Of a stretch of DNA of 64,000 bases, positions 17,347-25,819 are shown piece after piece. The DNA is taken from assembly GCF_013267195.1 (NCBI RefSeq), contig NZ_CP053941.1, positions 1,922,001 to 1,986,000 of the forward strand, read 5' to 3'. The notes under the pieces were generated by a model that worked only from the letters and a program-made list of their open reading frames with translations, did not search any database and was not told the origin of the DNA. Each line of letters begins with the position of its first letter. The stretch's first letter is position 1. The position numbers and the translations under genes are program-made. This DNA is from Halorubrum salinarum (lineage in GTDB: Archaea; Halobacteriota; Halobacteria; Halobacteriales; Haloferacaceae).

Positions 17347-18435
17347 ATGGCACGCGCGAGCGTCGGGGCCCGGCTCCACTTCGGCTTCTGTAACCTCAGC
17401 CTCTCCCACGAGCGGCTGTACGGCGCCCTCGGCGTCGGGCTCGCGGCGCCCCGCGCGGTCGTCGACGCGGAGCCGGCCTCGGCGGTCCGCGTGACGGTCG
17501 ACGAGACCGCGGGGACCCCCGCCGAGTCGACCGAATCCGCCGTGGCGGTGCGCGACGACGTCCGCGGGTACGCGACCGCGGCCGCCGACCTGCTCGGCGT
17601 CGACGGCGCCCGGGTCGCGGTCCGCGAGTCGCTCCCGCGGCACGCCGGCCTCGGCAGCGGGACGCGGCTGGCGGCGGCGACGCTCGCCGCTGTCGCGGCC
17701 GCTCACGGCGAGCCGCCCCGGGTCCGCGAGCGCGCCCCGGCCCTCGGCCGCGGCGGGCGCTCCGGCGTGGGCGTCGCGACGTTCGAGGACGGGGGGTTCG
17801 TCCTCGACGCCGGGCACCCGACGGCGCGCTTCACCACCGACCGCCCCGCCGACGGCGAGTGGACCGTCCCGCCGGTGGCCGCCCGCCACCGAGTCCCCGA
17901 CGACTGGCGGTTCCTGCTCGTCGAGCCCGACGCGGACGCCGGCCGGAGCGGGCCGGCCGAGGACGACGCGATGCGCGCCGCGGTCGAGCGCGCGGACCCG
18001 GCCCTCGCCGACCGGATCGGCGGGATCGTCACCCGGCGCGTTCTCCCCGCGGTCGCGACGGGCGACGCGGAGGCGTTCGGGGCCGCGGTCGCGGAGATCG
18101 GCCGGCTCAACGGCGCGTGGTACGCCGACGAGCAGGGCGGCGTGTACCGGCCGCCCGTCGGCGCGGTCGTCGACTCGCTGTCGGGCGCCGCGTCCGTGTT
18201 CGGCGCCGGGCAGTCCTCGTGGGGACCGACCGTCTACGGCGTCACCGACGCGGCCCGCGCGGACGCGGCGCTGGCGGCGGGCGAGAGCGCGCTCGATCGG
18301 GCCGGCGTCGACGGCGAGGTGTCGGTCGTCCGGGCGTCGAACGACGGGGCGCGGATCGACGCGGCGGGCGGGACGGACCCCCTGTCGGCCGACCCGGAGA
18401 GGGGTAACACTAAGCCCCGCGGCGACGGGGCGTAA
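17347..18435 (+). CDS. Beta-RFAP synthase family protein (GHMP kinase superfamily)
   Basis: A 362-aa protein beginning ASVGARLHFGFCNLS, typical of beta-ribofuranosylaminobenzene 5'-phosphate synthase. The GHMP glycine/serine loop reads LPRHAGLGSGTRLAAATLAA (about 97-118), and the C-terminal region has GVYRPPVGAVVD and FGAGQSSWGPTVYG. In methanogens this enzyme starts methanopterin synthesis from PRPP and p-aminobenzoate. Haloarchaea keep homologues, probably for a pterin-type one-carbon carrier. A TATA-like atttatcc lies about 30 bp upstream of the ATG. A RecA-like ATPase follows 3 bp later, probably co-transcribed. Confidence 0.85.
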   Translation: MARASVGARLHFGFCNLSLSHERLYGALGVGLAAPRAVVDAEPASAVRVTVDETAGTPAESTESAVAVRDDVRGYATAAADLLGVDGARVAVRESLPRHAGLGSGTRLAAATLAAVAAAHGEPPRVRERAPALGRGGRSGVGVATFEDGGFVLDAGHPTARFTTDRPADGEWTVPPVAARHRVPDDWRFLLVEPDADAGRSGPAEDDAMRAAVERADPALADRIGGIVTRRVLPAVATGDAEAFGAAVAEIGRLNGAWYADEQGGVYRPPVGAVVDSLSGAASVFGAGQSSWGPTVYGVTDAARADAALAAGESALDRAGVDGEVSVVRASNDGARIDAAGGTDPLSADPERGNTKPRGDGA

Positions 18436-18438
18436 GGC

Positions 18439-19275
18439 ATGTCCAGTGTTCCGTTCGGGGTCGCGCGCCTCGACTCCATCCTCGGCGGCGGGGCGCCGTC
18501 CGGCAGCGTCGTGCTGCTCGCCGGCGAGGCGGGCGCCGGCGCCCGGGAGTTCGCGTACACCAGCGCGGCGATGAACTCGCTGGCGCACGCCGACGAGGAG
18601 TTGTTCGACCTCTACTACGGCGACGTCGACGACGGCGCGGCCCTGCCCGAGTCGGTCCACTACCTCTCCTTTACCGCCGACACGGAGGCGATCACCCGGG
18701 AGATGGGGTACACGATGGCCGACGAGATCGTCGACGCGGCGGTCGACGGGATCTCCTTCCGGGACCTCTCGCCGGAATACTTCCAGCTGTCGCCCGTGCC
18801 GCGCGACTGGTACGAGACGGAGACGGCGTCGATCACCGAGCTCGGCGACCGCGGGGAGTACGAGGACGTGCTCACCGCCTTCGGCGACTACCTCTCCGAG
18901 CACGGCGAGCGGAGCCTCGTCTGTATCGACTCCGTCACCGACCTCGTCTCGATGGTCTCCGACGACACCGACTGGAGCGACGTCGCCATGGTGATGAAGG
19001 GACTGAAGAAGGCGGCCTACGAGTGGGACGCCTTAGTCCTCGTGTTGGTGAACTCCGAGGCGCTCCGCGACCGCGAGTTCGGCACCCTGATGGACGCCGC
19101 GGGCGGGACCCTCCAGTTCTCGTGGGAGAGCGGCGGCTCCCAGCGCGCCCGGACGATGTTCGTCCGCGAGTTCCGCGGCGTGCTTTCGCGGCTGGAGGCC
19201 GAGAACATCGTCCGCTTCGAGACCGAGATCCACGAGGGCGGCTTCGACATCAGCGACGTGCGGAAGATCCGGTAG
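18439..19275 (+). CDS. RecA/KaiC-superfamily HTR-like protein
   Basis: A 278-aa protein with a RecA-like core. It starts FGVARLDSILGGGAPSG, the usual KaiC/GvpD entry, but the P-loop reads GEAGAGARE instead of GxxGxGKT/S, so the Walker A lysine is missing. The Walker B-like LVCIDSVTDLVSM is near residue 158. Haloarchaeal HTR-like proteins of this type are usually annotated as RecA-superfamily ATPases linked to signal transduction. Without the P-loop Lys and Thr it may bind but not hydrolyse nucleotide. It starts 3 bp after the beta-RFAP synthase gene. Confidence 0.82.
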   Translation: MSSVPFGVARLDSILGGGAPSGSVVLLAGEAGAGAREFAYTSAAMNSLAHADEELFDLYYGDVDDGAALPESVHYLSFTADTEAITREMGYTMADEIVDAAVDGISFRDLSPEYFQLSPVPRDWYETETASITELGDRGEYEDVLTAFGDYLSEHGERSLVCIDSVTDLVSMVSDDTDWSDVAMVMKGLKKAAYEWDALVLVLVNSEALRDREFGTLMDAAGGTLQFSWESGGSQRARTMFVREFRGVLSRLEAENIVRFETEIHEGGFDISDVRKIR

Positions 19276-19386
19276 CCCCCGCCCCGACGCCGGGGCGGAC
19301 GGCCGCCGGCTATCGATTCGGAGAACGACGCGACAGGTTACTTATGTCTCGCCGCTCAACGGCAGGTAGATGACGGAGGATCCGCG

Positions 19387-20367
19387 ATGAGCGACCACGA
19401 CCCGGCGACGGCCGCCCTCGACGCCGCGGCCGAGGACGCCGGCGTGAGCCGCGAGGAGCTCCTCAAGCGCGCGCTCGTCGCGCTCGCGGAGTCCGAGGGG
19501 ATCGACGTCCCCGACGCCGAGGAGGTGGCGGCGGTCGAGGCCCGCCTCGACGACCTCGACGCCGAGCTCGACGAGAAGGTCACCGACCTCCGCCAGCGGT
19601 TCGTCGACCTCTACCGCGAGGTCGAGTCGCTCGACGCCGGCGGGGACGGCGCGGGGGACGCGGCCGCGGCGCGGATCGACGACCTCGCCGACGAGCTGGA
19701 GGAGGTCGCGGCCCGGCTCGACCGCCTCGACGCGGCCGTCGCCGACGCGCCGAGCGCGGACCGCGTCGACGAGCTCCGCGACCGACTGGACGCGCTCGAC
19801 GACCGGGTCGACGAGCTGGACGCCGTCCGCGACCGGGTGGACGAGTTCGGGGACCGCCTCGACGATGTGGACGGGCGGGTCGATGCGGTGGACGGCCGGG
19901 TCGACGACGTGGACGACCGCCTCGACGGCGTCGAAGCGGACCTCGACGCGATATCCGCGGACGACCTGTCCGACATCGACGACAAGCTCTCGCGGGTCGC
20001 GAACGCGGTCGTCAGGGTCAAGCGCCGGCTCGACGCGGCGGAGCGCGACCGCGCCGACCGCGAGCGCCTCGACGCGCTGACGCGCACGGCGAACCGGCAC
20101 GGGGTGCGGGCGGCCGACTGCGACCACTGCGGCGGGGGCGTCGAGCTGGGACTGCTGTCGGCCCCCGAGTGCCCCCACTGCGGGCGCCGGTTCGAGGACC
20201 TGGAGCCGAACACCGGCTTCCTCGGTACGTCGAAGCTCCTCGTCGGGGACCGGCCCGCCATCGACGGCGATGTCGCGGACGGCGCCAGCGGCGACGAAAC
20301 GAGCGGGGCGAGGGGCCGGACGAGCACCGCCGCGAGCGACGGCGGAGCGGACGGTGACCGCCGATGA
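19387..20367 (+). CDS. Coiled-coil protein with C-terminal zinc ribbon
   Basis: The 326-aa protein has an N-terminal helical segment resembling a short DNA- or protein-binding module (VSREELLKRALVALAESEG). A long heptad region follows at about residues 45-225, with recurrent DRVDELDA- and DDVDGRVDAV-type repeats. A Cys4 zinc ribbon then reads CDHCGGG ... CPHCGRRFEDLEPNTGF near 245-278. The last 40 residues are low complexity. It overlaps the next gene by 4 bases. The function is unknown; the architecture suggests an oligomeric adaptor. Confidence 0.8.
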   Translation: MSDHDPATAALDAAAEDAGVSREELLKRALVALAESEGIDVPDAEEVAAVEARLDDLDAELDEKVTDLRQRFVDLYREVESLDAGGDGAGDAAAARIDDLADELEEVAARLDRLDAAVADAPSADRVDELRDRLDALDDRVDELDAVRDRVDEFGDRLDDVDGRVDAVDGRVDDVDDRLDGVEADLDAISADDLSDIDDKLSRVANAVVRVKRRLDAAERDRADRERLDALTRTANRHGVRAADCDHCGGGVELGLLSAPECPHCGRRFEDLEPNTGFLGTSKLLVGDRPAIDGDVADGASGDETSGARGRTSTAASDGGADGDRR

Positions 20368-21026
20368 GCGACGACCGCTCCGACGACGACGCGGCCGAAT
20401 ACGATCCGTTCGGCGACGACGGTTCGGAGGACGGCCCGTTCGACGACGAGACGTTCGCCGAGGGACCGGGCGACGAGGCCGGCGACGGCCTCGACGGGCC
20501 CGACGCGGGCGGGGTCGACGACCCGTTCGCGGCCCTGGGCGAGGGGGTCGGAGACGACGCCGGACCCGACCGAGACGAGGGCCGTTCCGGCGACCGCGGC
20601 GACACGCCGCCCAGCGCGGACCCGGAACCGGGCGCGCCCGCGGACGACCCGTTCGCCGAACTGGACGCGGACGCGGCCGACGGGCCGACCGACGGGGACC
20701 CCTTCGAGTCGATGGGGAGCGGGGACGTCGGCGAAGAGGACGTGTGGGCGGCGCTCGACGAGGGAACCGCCGTCGGGGCCGACGCGACCGACCTCGGCGA
20801 CACGGACGGCCCGACTCCCGGGACGCCGGGCGCGGCGGCGACCGGCGACGAGCGCGTGGTCGACAAGCGGAGCTACTGCCAGCGCTGTCCGCACTTCGCG
20901 GCGCCCCCGGAGACGGCGTGTACCCACGAGGGGACGGAGATAGTGGAGTCGGTCGACTTCTCGCAGTTCCGCGTCCGCAACTGTCCGATGGTCGAGGCGG
21001 ACGACCCCGCCTTCGACGGCGAGTGA
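20364..21026 (+). CDS. Acidic protein with C-terminal cysteine-rich (zinc-ribbon-like) domain
   Basis: A 220-aa protein. The first 165 residues are very acidic, with short DPFGDD, DPFAAL, DPFAEL and DPFESM repeats that look like linear binding motifs. The last 45 residues carry four cysteines in CQRCPHFAAPPETACTHEG and RNCPMV, a likely metal site. The ATGA overlap with the coiled-coil/zinc-ribbon gene upstream suggests the two proteins work together. The function is not known. Confidence 0.78.
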   Translation: MSDDRSDDDAAEYDPFGDDGSEDGPFDDETFAEGPGDEAGDGLDGPDAGGVDDPFAALGEGVGDDAGPDRDEGRSGDRGDTPPSADPEPGAPADDPFAELDADAADGPTDGDPFESMGSGDVGEEDVWAALDEGTAVGADATDLGDTDGPTPGTPGAAATGDERVVDKRSYCQRCPHFAAPPETACTHEGTEIVESVDFSQFRVRNCPMVEADDPAFDGE

Positions 21027-21114
21027 CCGGAAGCGGTTTCGCTTCGACCGCCGAGTACCCGCCGCCGATTTCTGAACACGTTCAAGCCTGACCGCCCGGT
21101 ACGTCGTCAGTACC

Positions 21115-22206
21115 GTGGGAGGGTTCGGTTTCGAGGGGCGTCGGTCCGTCGAGCTCGGTCCGGGAGCGGTCACCGGGGCGATAGGGGATTCGATTACGGT
21201 GATCCCGCTCGTCGTCGCGCTGGCGCTGCTGACGGATGTCTCGCTGCCCCACGCGCTCGCCGCGTTCGGCGCGTTCCAGGTCGTCTGGGGGGTCCGGTAC
21301 GGACTGCCGGTGTCCGTGGAGCCGATGAAGGCGCTCGCCGCGCTCGCCATCGCCGGCGCGCTCACGTACGCCGAACTCGCGCTCGCGGGGGTGGTACTCG
21401 GCGTCGTCCTCCTCGCTATCGGACGCACCGGCACGCTCGCGTACGTCGAGCGGTGGATCGGCGAGCCGGTCGTCCGCGGCGTCCAGTTCGCGGTGGGCCT
21501 CGTCCTCCTGGAGACGGGACTCGGTCTCGCGGTCGAGGACCCGCTCGTCGCGCTCGCCGGGGTCGCGGTCGCCGGCGGGGTCGCGCTCGCGGGCCACGGG
21601 AAGGCGAGCACGCTGGCCGTCGCCGCCGTCGGCGTCGCGACCGCCCTCGTCGTCGCCGGCGTGCCGACGCCCCGCCTTCCCGGTGCGCCGCCGACGCCGG
21701 CGTTCGGGGCGGCGCTCACGCGGGCGGCGTTCGACGGTGCGGTCGCGCAGCTGGCGATGACCATCGGCAACGCCGCGCTGGCGACCTCCCTCCTCTTCTC
21801 GGACCTGCTCGACGCGGAGGTGACGCCCGACGAGCTGTCGACGAGCATGGGCGTGACGAACCTGATCGCCGTGCCGCTCGGCGGCGTCCCCATGTGTCAC
21901 GGCTGCGACGGGGTGGCCGGCAAGTACGCCTTCGGCGCGCGCACCGGCGGCGCGAACGTCGTGCTCGGCGTCGGCTACCTCGTCGCCGCCCTCTTCGCCA
22001 CGCCCGCGCTGATCGCGGCGTTCCCGCTGGCGATGCTCGGCGCGCTCCTCGCGATCGTCGCCGTCTCCCTCGCGCGCAACGTCACCGACTCCGACAACCG
22101 TGCGCTCTCGGTCGGGATCGGCCTCCTCGCGTTGGCGACGAACCTCGGCGTCGCGTTCCTCGTCGGGATAGCAGTCCACCTCGCGACAGAACGAGTCGGC
22201 GGATAA
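21115..22206 (+). CDS. Molybdate/sulfate transporter-like protein, MOT1 family
   Basis: A 363-aa protein with about ten hydrophobic segments. Diagnostic motifs of the SulP-related MOT1 group are present: GAVTGAIGDSITVIPLVVAL near residue 18, SVEPMKALAALAIAGALTYA near 69, and GGVPMCHGCDGVAGKYAFGA near 260. It probably imports molybdate; sulfate is an alternative. The start is GTG at 21115, just before the family's typical N-terminal block. No molybdenum cofactor gene adjoins it; the CinA-like gene is far away. Confidence 0.87.
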   Translation: MGGFGFEGRRSVELGPGAVTGAIGDSITVIPLVVALALLTDVSLPHALAAFGAFQVVWGVRYGLPVSVEPMKALAALAIAGALTYAELALAGVVLGVVLLAIGRTGTLAYVERWIGEPVVRGVQFAVGLVLLETGLGLAVEDPLVALAGVAVAGGVALAGHGKASTLAVAAVGVATALVVAGVPTPRLPGAPPTPAFGAALTRAAFDGAVAQLAMTIGNAALATSLLFSDLLDAEVTPDELSTSMGVTNLIAVPLGGVPMCHGCDGVAGKYAFGARTGGANVVLGVGYLVAALFATPALIAAFPLAMLGALLAIVAVSLARNVTDSDNRALSVGIGLLALATNLGVAFLVGIAVHLATERVGG

Positions 22207-22230
22207 CGCGCCGTGAGTGCGGTGATTTCC

Positions 22231-22490
22231 GTGGCCGGTGGCGCGTGCCGACGAGCGCCCGCAGGGCGCGAGTCGCACGCGCGAGGGAGTCGCTGGCGGT
22301 GCCAGCCGCCAGCGACGAGGCTGGGGAGGTGTGAGGTGCGGTTGCCGTGCGGTGCGGGGCGGACTCAAAGGGGCAGCCGCGAGGGCGACGTAGGCGACGC
22401 AAGCACTGGAACGAGGAAGCGAACGCAGTGAGCGGCCGAGTGAAGCGCGCAGCGAGCGTACGTCGCCCTCGCGGCTGGGGCTTTGGCGGT
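22231..22490 (+). repeat. Three-hairpin intergenic repeat, copy 2
   Basis: Plus-strand copy of the element at 10735-11075. Stem 1 outer: 22241-22248 with 22275-22282. Stem 1 inner: gcgccc (22255-22260) with gggcgc (22264-22269), flanked on both sides by GA. Linker gaggga is at 22283-22288. Stem 2: 22289-22299 with 22306-22316 (11 bp, 6-nt loop). Linker 22317-22373 contains gaggctggggaggt and actcaaagggg. Stem 3: 22374-22392 with 22459-22477 (19 bp). The tail is gggctttg. All stems are perfect or nearly so and differ in sequence from copy 1 while still pairing. It starts just after the MOT1 stop and ends 200 bp before tfs. Confidence 0.85.
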
Positions 22491-22688
22491 GTCCGTCGCC
22501 GATTCGCACTCGACCATCGATAAGTAAGCGGCCGGGGCTCTCGGAGAGGCGACGACGATGGCAGTTCCTGATACGTCGACTCCGAGCTCGGTGCCGAGGG
22601 TCATTGATAGGATCCCTTCGGTCCACACGTCCTCGTCTCGGCCGCACCCACCGGACCTATACCGCTCGATCCCCTGTCTTCCACGTAT

Positions 22689-23018
22689 ATGCAGTTCTGT
22701 GACGACTGCGGCTCGATGATGGTCTCTCGCGACGGGGAGATGGTGTGTCAGAACGACGACTGCGGCGCCACGACCGAGCGCGACGAGGCGCTCGCCGCCG
22801 AGTTCGAGTCGACGACCGAACAGACCGGCGACGAGGTGATCGAGACGGAGGAGGGCGCGAGCTTCGAGGGGAAGCCCACCGCCGACGACGTCGTCTGCGA
22901 CGAGTGCGGCCACGGCGAGGCGTGGTACACGATCAAACAGACCGGCGCCGCCGACGAGCCGCCGACGCGCTTTTTCAAGTGTAAGGAGTGCGGCCACCGC
23001 TGGCGCGGGTACAGCTGA
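22689..23018 (+). CDS. tfs: Transcription factor S (TFS, RNA polymerase cleavage factor)
   Basis: A 109-aa protein with two zinc ribbons. The N-terminal ribbon has Cys4, Cys7, Cys20 and Cys25, like RPB9. The C-terminal ribbon has Cys70, Cys73, Cys98 and Cys101, with the essential acidic pair Asp89-Glu90 before PPTRFFKC. That is the TFIIS-type hairpin that inserts into the polymerase pore and stimulates cleavage of backtracked RNA. A cctatacc TATA-like element about 30 bp upstream fits a leaderless ATG at 22689. Confidence 0.95.
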   Translation: MQFCDDCGSMMVSRDGEMVCQNDDCGATTERDEALAAEFESTTEQTGDEVIETEEGASFEGKPTADDVVCDECGHGEAWYTIKQTGAADEPPTRFFKCKECGHRWRGYS

Positions 23019-23023
23019 CCGCG

Positions 23024-23563
23024 ATGGACGCGGCCCCATCGCGGCGACGACCCCTCCGCGCGTCCGCCATTCGCGCGCTCGTGGCGCTCGCAGTCGTCGC
23101 CCCCGCGGCCTTTCTCCTCGGCCGCGCGGTCGGGTTCTGGCGCGTGCGGCTCGCGGTCGGCAAGCTGCTCGCGCTGCTGCCCGAGGAGGGCGCTCCGGAC
23201 CACGTCCGGGTGCTGCCGCCGCCCGCGGACGAGTACGCCGGGACGGTCCCGACGAGCCCCGCGGAGACCCGCGCGATGCTCCCCGACCGGGGCTTCTCGG
23301 AGCTGATCCGAGCGTACTTCCACGCCTACGAGCGCGACGGGGAGACGGTCCACGAGGTGGGCAGCTTCGTCCACCGCCCCGAGGGGCTCACCGGCGACTG
23401 GCAGGTCCACGTCCGGCTGTTCCCCGCGCCCGACGGCTCGACGGAGGTTTGGGCCCACTGGGAGCGGAACCCGTACGTGGCCCCGCTGGCGCACCTGCGG
23501 ATGGAGGGGTACGACCCCGCCCGCGGCGAGCGGATGGCGGCCGAACTGATCGACGAACTCTGA
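23024..23563 (+). CDS. Uncharacterised membrane-anchored protein, 179 aa
   Basis: Starts MDAAPSRRRPLRASAIRALV, five bases after the tfs stop, so it is probably co-transcribed with tfs. Residues 13-35 form one transmembrane segment with a basic N-terminal side. The rest is a soluble domain with EVGSFVHRPEGLTGDWQVHV and EVWAHWERNPYVAPLAHLRM, conserved-looking aromatic and charged residues. No named family recognised. Confidence 0.72.
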   Translation: MDAAPSRRRPLRASAIRALVALAVVAPAAFLLGRAVGFWRVRLAVGKLLALLPEEGAPDHVRVLPPPADEYAGTVPTSPAETRAMLPDRGFSELIRAYFHAYERDGETVHEVGSFVHRPEGLTGDWQVHVRLFPAPDGSTEVWAHWERNPYVAPLAHLRMEGYDPARGERMAAELIDEL

Positions 23564-23777
23564 CGCGCGCGCCGCGTCCGCGGCGCGACTCCGGCGGCCC
23601 ACGCCTCGATCACGGTCCGCGGTAACTAGTCACAGTACAACGATGGTCACAGCACCGCAGTCGGGCGATTAATTCGATTTGAACGGAATTGGGGCCGTAA
23701 ACTCGACCGAAACGCGGCTGAATTCCGGCGTAGCGTTTGGACGGTTCATGTGGGTCGGGCAGGGAGGGGAAGGCACG

Positions 23778-25022
23778 ATGAACACCGAACGCGTCGCACT
23801 GGTCGCGGTCTCGCTGGCGCTCGTCGTCGGCGGGCTCGCGACGCTGCTCGCACCGACCGTCGTCTCCGGACCGGGGACCGCCCCCGCGCAGGCGGCGGCG
23901 ACCACCGCGATCGAGGGCGGCGGTCTCGCCCCGCTGTTCGGGGTCGCCCTCTGGGGCGTGACGCTGCTGTTCGGCGCGACCGCGGCCGTCTGGTTCGTGC
24001 TCGTCGCGATCGTGGGCGCGGGCCACGAGACGCCCCCGAACGAGTACGGCCTCGACGAGGTACAGGTCCGGATCATGACCGTCGACGCCGCCGAGGTCGT
24101 CCAGGAGACGGTCGACTCCCTGCCGGACGGGCTCGACGATGTCCACGTCATCGCGGAGGCCGACATCGACGTGCGCGGGGCGACGGTCCACGTCGTCCCC
24201 GAGGAGTTCTCGTGTCGCGCGGTCCGTAAGGGCCGCGCTCAGGAGTGGGCCCGGCGGGCGCTCGACTGCCGGAAGGAGTTCGCGCTGTACCTCGACGAGG
24301 ACAGCGTCGTCGAGTCGCTGGACGGGCTGCCGGACGCCGACATCGTCCAGCTGCGCGAGAAGCCCCGCCGCACGGAGTCGAGCCTCAGCTACCTGGCCGA
24401 CGTGTACCGCATGGGCGTCCAGATCGAACAGCGGGCGTTCGCGCGCCTCTCGATCCCGCTGTTCGCGTGGGGCGGCGGCATCGCGGTCCGCACGTCGGTC
24501 GAAAACGAGGTCACGTGGGACCGCGAGACGCTCGTCGAGGACACGGCCTTCGTCTGGGCGGCCTTCCGCGAGCGCGACGTGACGTTCGCGCTGTCGGACG
24601 CGGTCTGCCGGAACGAGGCCCCGCCCTCGCTGTACGAGATCCTCCAGCAGCGCCGCCGCTGGGCGGCCGGGAACGTCCGGGCGTCCGCGATGCTCCCCTT
24701 CCGGTACGAGCTGCTGACCAGGGTCCGCAACTACGCGTGGGCGCTCTCGCCGATCGTCACCCTGCTCGTCGTCCCGCTGTCGCTGCTCAGCGTGACGGTC
24801 GTCTACAGCGAGCTCTTCTTCGCCGCGTCGATGGGGCTGGCGCTGTGTACCCTCGGCTGGTTCCTGCTCGGCGTCCGCTACTACGGCGCCGACCACCGGC
24901 ACTGGGCGCTCGCGGTCCCGCTGGCGCCGCTCATCACCGTCGTCCACTCGATGGGGACGGTCGCCGGGATCCTCAACCCCCCGGAGTCGTTCCGCGTGAC
25001 GACGAAGGTCGGAAGCGACTGA
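23778..25022 (+). CDS. Membrane glycosyltransferase, GT2 family
   Basis: A 414-aa protein starting MNTERVALVAVSLALVVGG, with two N-terminal transmembrane segments. The GT-A core shows LYLDEDSVVESL (the DxD-like metal motif), the acceptor acid in VEDTAFVWAAF and the QxxRW-type motif QQRRRWAAGN. Three or four transmembrane helices follow. This is the plan of processive or membrane-coupled GT2 enzymes (cellulose/hyaluronan synthase-like). It might build a surface glycan or S-layer oligosaccharide, but no agl cluster adjoins. An in-frame upstream extension to 23679 uses a weak TTG start and is not preferred. Confidence 0.85.
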   Translation: MNTERVALVAVSLALVVGGLATLLAPTVVSGPGTAPAQAAATTAIEGGGLAPLFGVALWGVTLLFGATAAVWFVLVAIVGAGHETPPNEYGLDEVQVRIMTVDAAEVVQETVDSLPDGLDDVHVIAEADIDVRGATVHVVPEEFSCRAVRKGRAQEWARRALDCRKEFALYLDEDSVVESLDGLPDADIVQLREKPRRTESSLSYLADVYRMGVQIEQRAFARLSIPLFAWGGGIAVRTSVENEVTWDRETLVEDTAFVWAAFRERDVTFALSDAVCRNEAPPSLYEILQQRRRWAAGNVRASAMLPFRYELLTRVRNYAWALSPIVTLLVVPLSLLSVTVVYSELFFAASMGLALCTLGWFLLGVRYYGADHRHWALAVPLAPLITVVHSMGTVAGILNPPESFRVTTKVGSD

Positions 25023-25029
25023 GACGGTC

Positions 25030-25137
25030 CGTCGAATCGGACGATCGCTTCCGGCCGGCTCGGACGGTCGATCCGGCCGACTCGGACGCTCTCTGATCGG
25101 TCGACTCGGGCGATCTCCGATCGGTCGGTTCAGCCGT
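25030..25137. repeat. Short degenerate direct repeats after the glycosyltransferase gene
   Basis: The gap between the convergent genes holds several imperfect copies of tcgg(a/t)cg(a/g)t and gatcggtcg-type words, spaced about 20-30 bp. Nothing else is seen. It may simply reflect decayed sequence. Confidence 0.35.
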
Positions 25138-25785
25138 TCAGTCCGCCGCGAGCCGCTCTCCGAGGAACGCCGCGGCCGCCTCGCCCACCGTTCCGCTCCG
25201 CCCGACGAAGAAGTGGTCCGACTCGAACGCGACCGTCTCGATCCCCAGTTCCCCCGCGCGCTCGACCACGGGCTCCCAGTCGGCCGTCGAGTCCCGGGTC
25301 GCGTACAGCACGCGCGTCGGCACGCCGCGCTCGGCGAGGTCGCCGAGCGCCGCGACCGTGTCGACGTCGGGGTTCAGACGGGCCGTCGGCGCGAGCGCGC
25401 AGACGCCCGCGAGGTCGGGTCGCGAGGCGGCCGCGACGAGCGCGACCGTGCCGCCGAACGAGAAGCCGAAGAGGCCGACGCGGTCGTAGCGCTCGCGCGC
25501 CCAGCCGACCGCCGCGTCCGCGTCGGTGGTCTCGCCGTACCCCTCGTCCCAGTCGCCGTAGTCGAACCGGAGGCAGTCGACCCCGCGGTCGGTCAGGGCG
25601 TCGCTCACGGCGCGCAGCCGCTCGTCGCCGCGGTGGCCGCGCTGCTGCGGGTGCGGCGGACAGGCGACGACGACCGCGTCCGCGCGCGGCGCGTCGTCGG
25701 AACCTTCTCGGGCGCCGTCGCTCGCGGCGGTATCGAGCGTGGCGCGCACGTCGCGGCCGCCGGGGATCAGGACGGTGTCGCTCAC
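25138..25785 (-). CDS. Alpha/beta hydrolase
   Basis: A 215-aa serine hydrolase with an oxyanion region around VVACPPHPQQRGHRGDERL. The nucleophile elbow is GFSFGG (Ser109), the acid is probably Asp in LYATRDSTADW, and the catalytic His is in FESDHFFVG near the C-terminus. The size and motifs resemble the dienelactone hydrolase/KANL3 group of small alpha/beta hydrolases. The substrate is unknown. Confidence 0.88.
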   Translation of the reverse strand: MSDTVLIPGGRDVRATLDTAASDGAREGSDDAPRADAVVVACPPHPQQRGHRGDERLRAVSDALTDRGVDCLRFDYGDWDEGYGETTDADAAVGWARERYDRVGLFGFSFGGTVALVAAASRPDLAGVCALAPTARLNPDVDTVAALGDLAERGVPTRVLYATRDSTADWEPVVERAGELGIETVAFESDHFFVGRSGTVGEAAAAFLGERLAAD

Positions 25786-25819
25786 TGGGTCCGGACTCCG
25801 CGGTCGCCGTCGTTCCCGC

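Noticed and set aside
22365-22605. Minus-strand frame starting MTLGTELGVDVSGTAIVVAS and running through repeat copy 2
   Set aside because: Its second half is the repeat's stem 3 read as protein (TAKAPAARATYARC); it has no homology feel and the structure explains the conservation.
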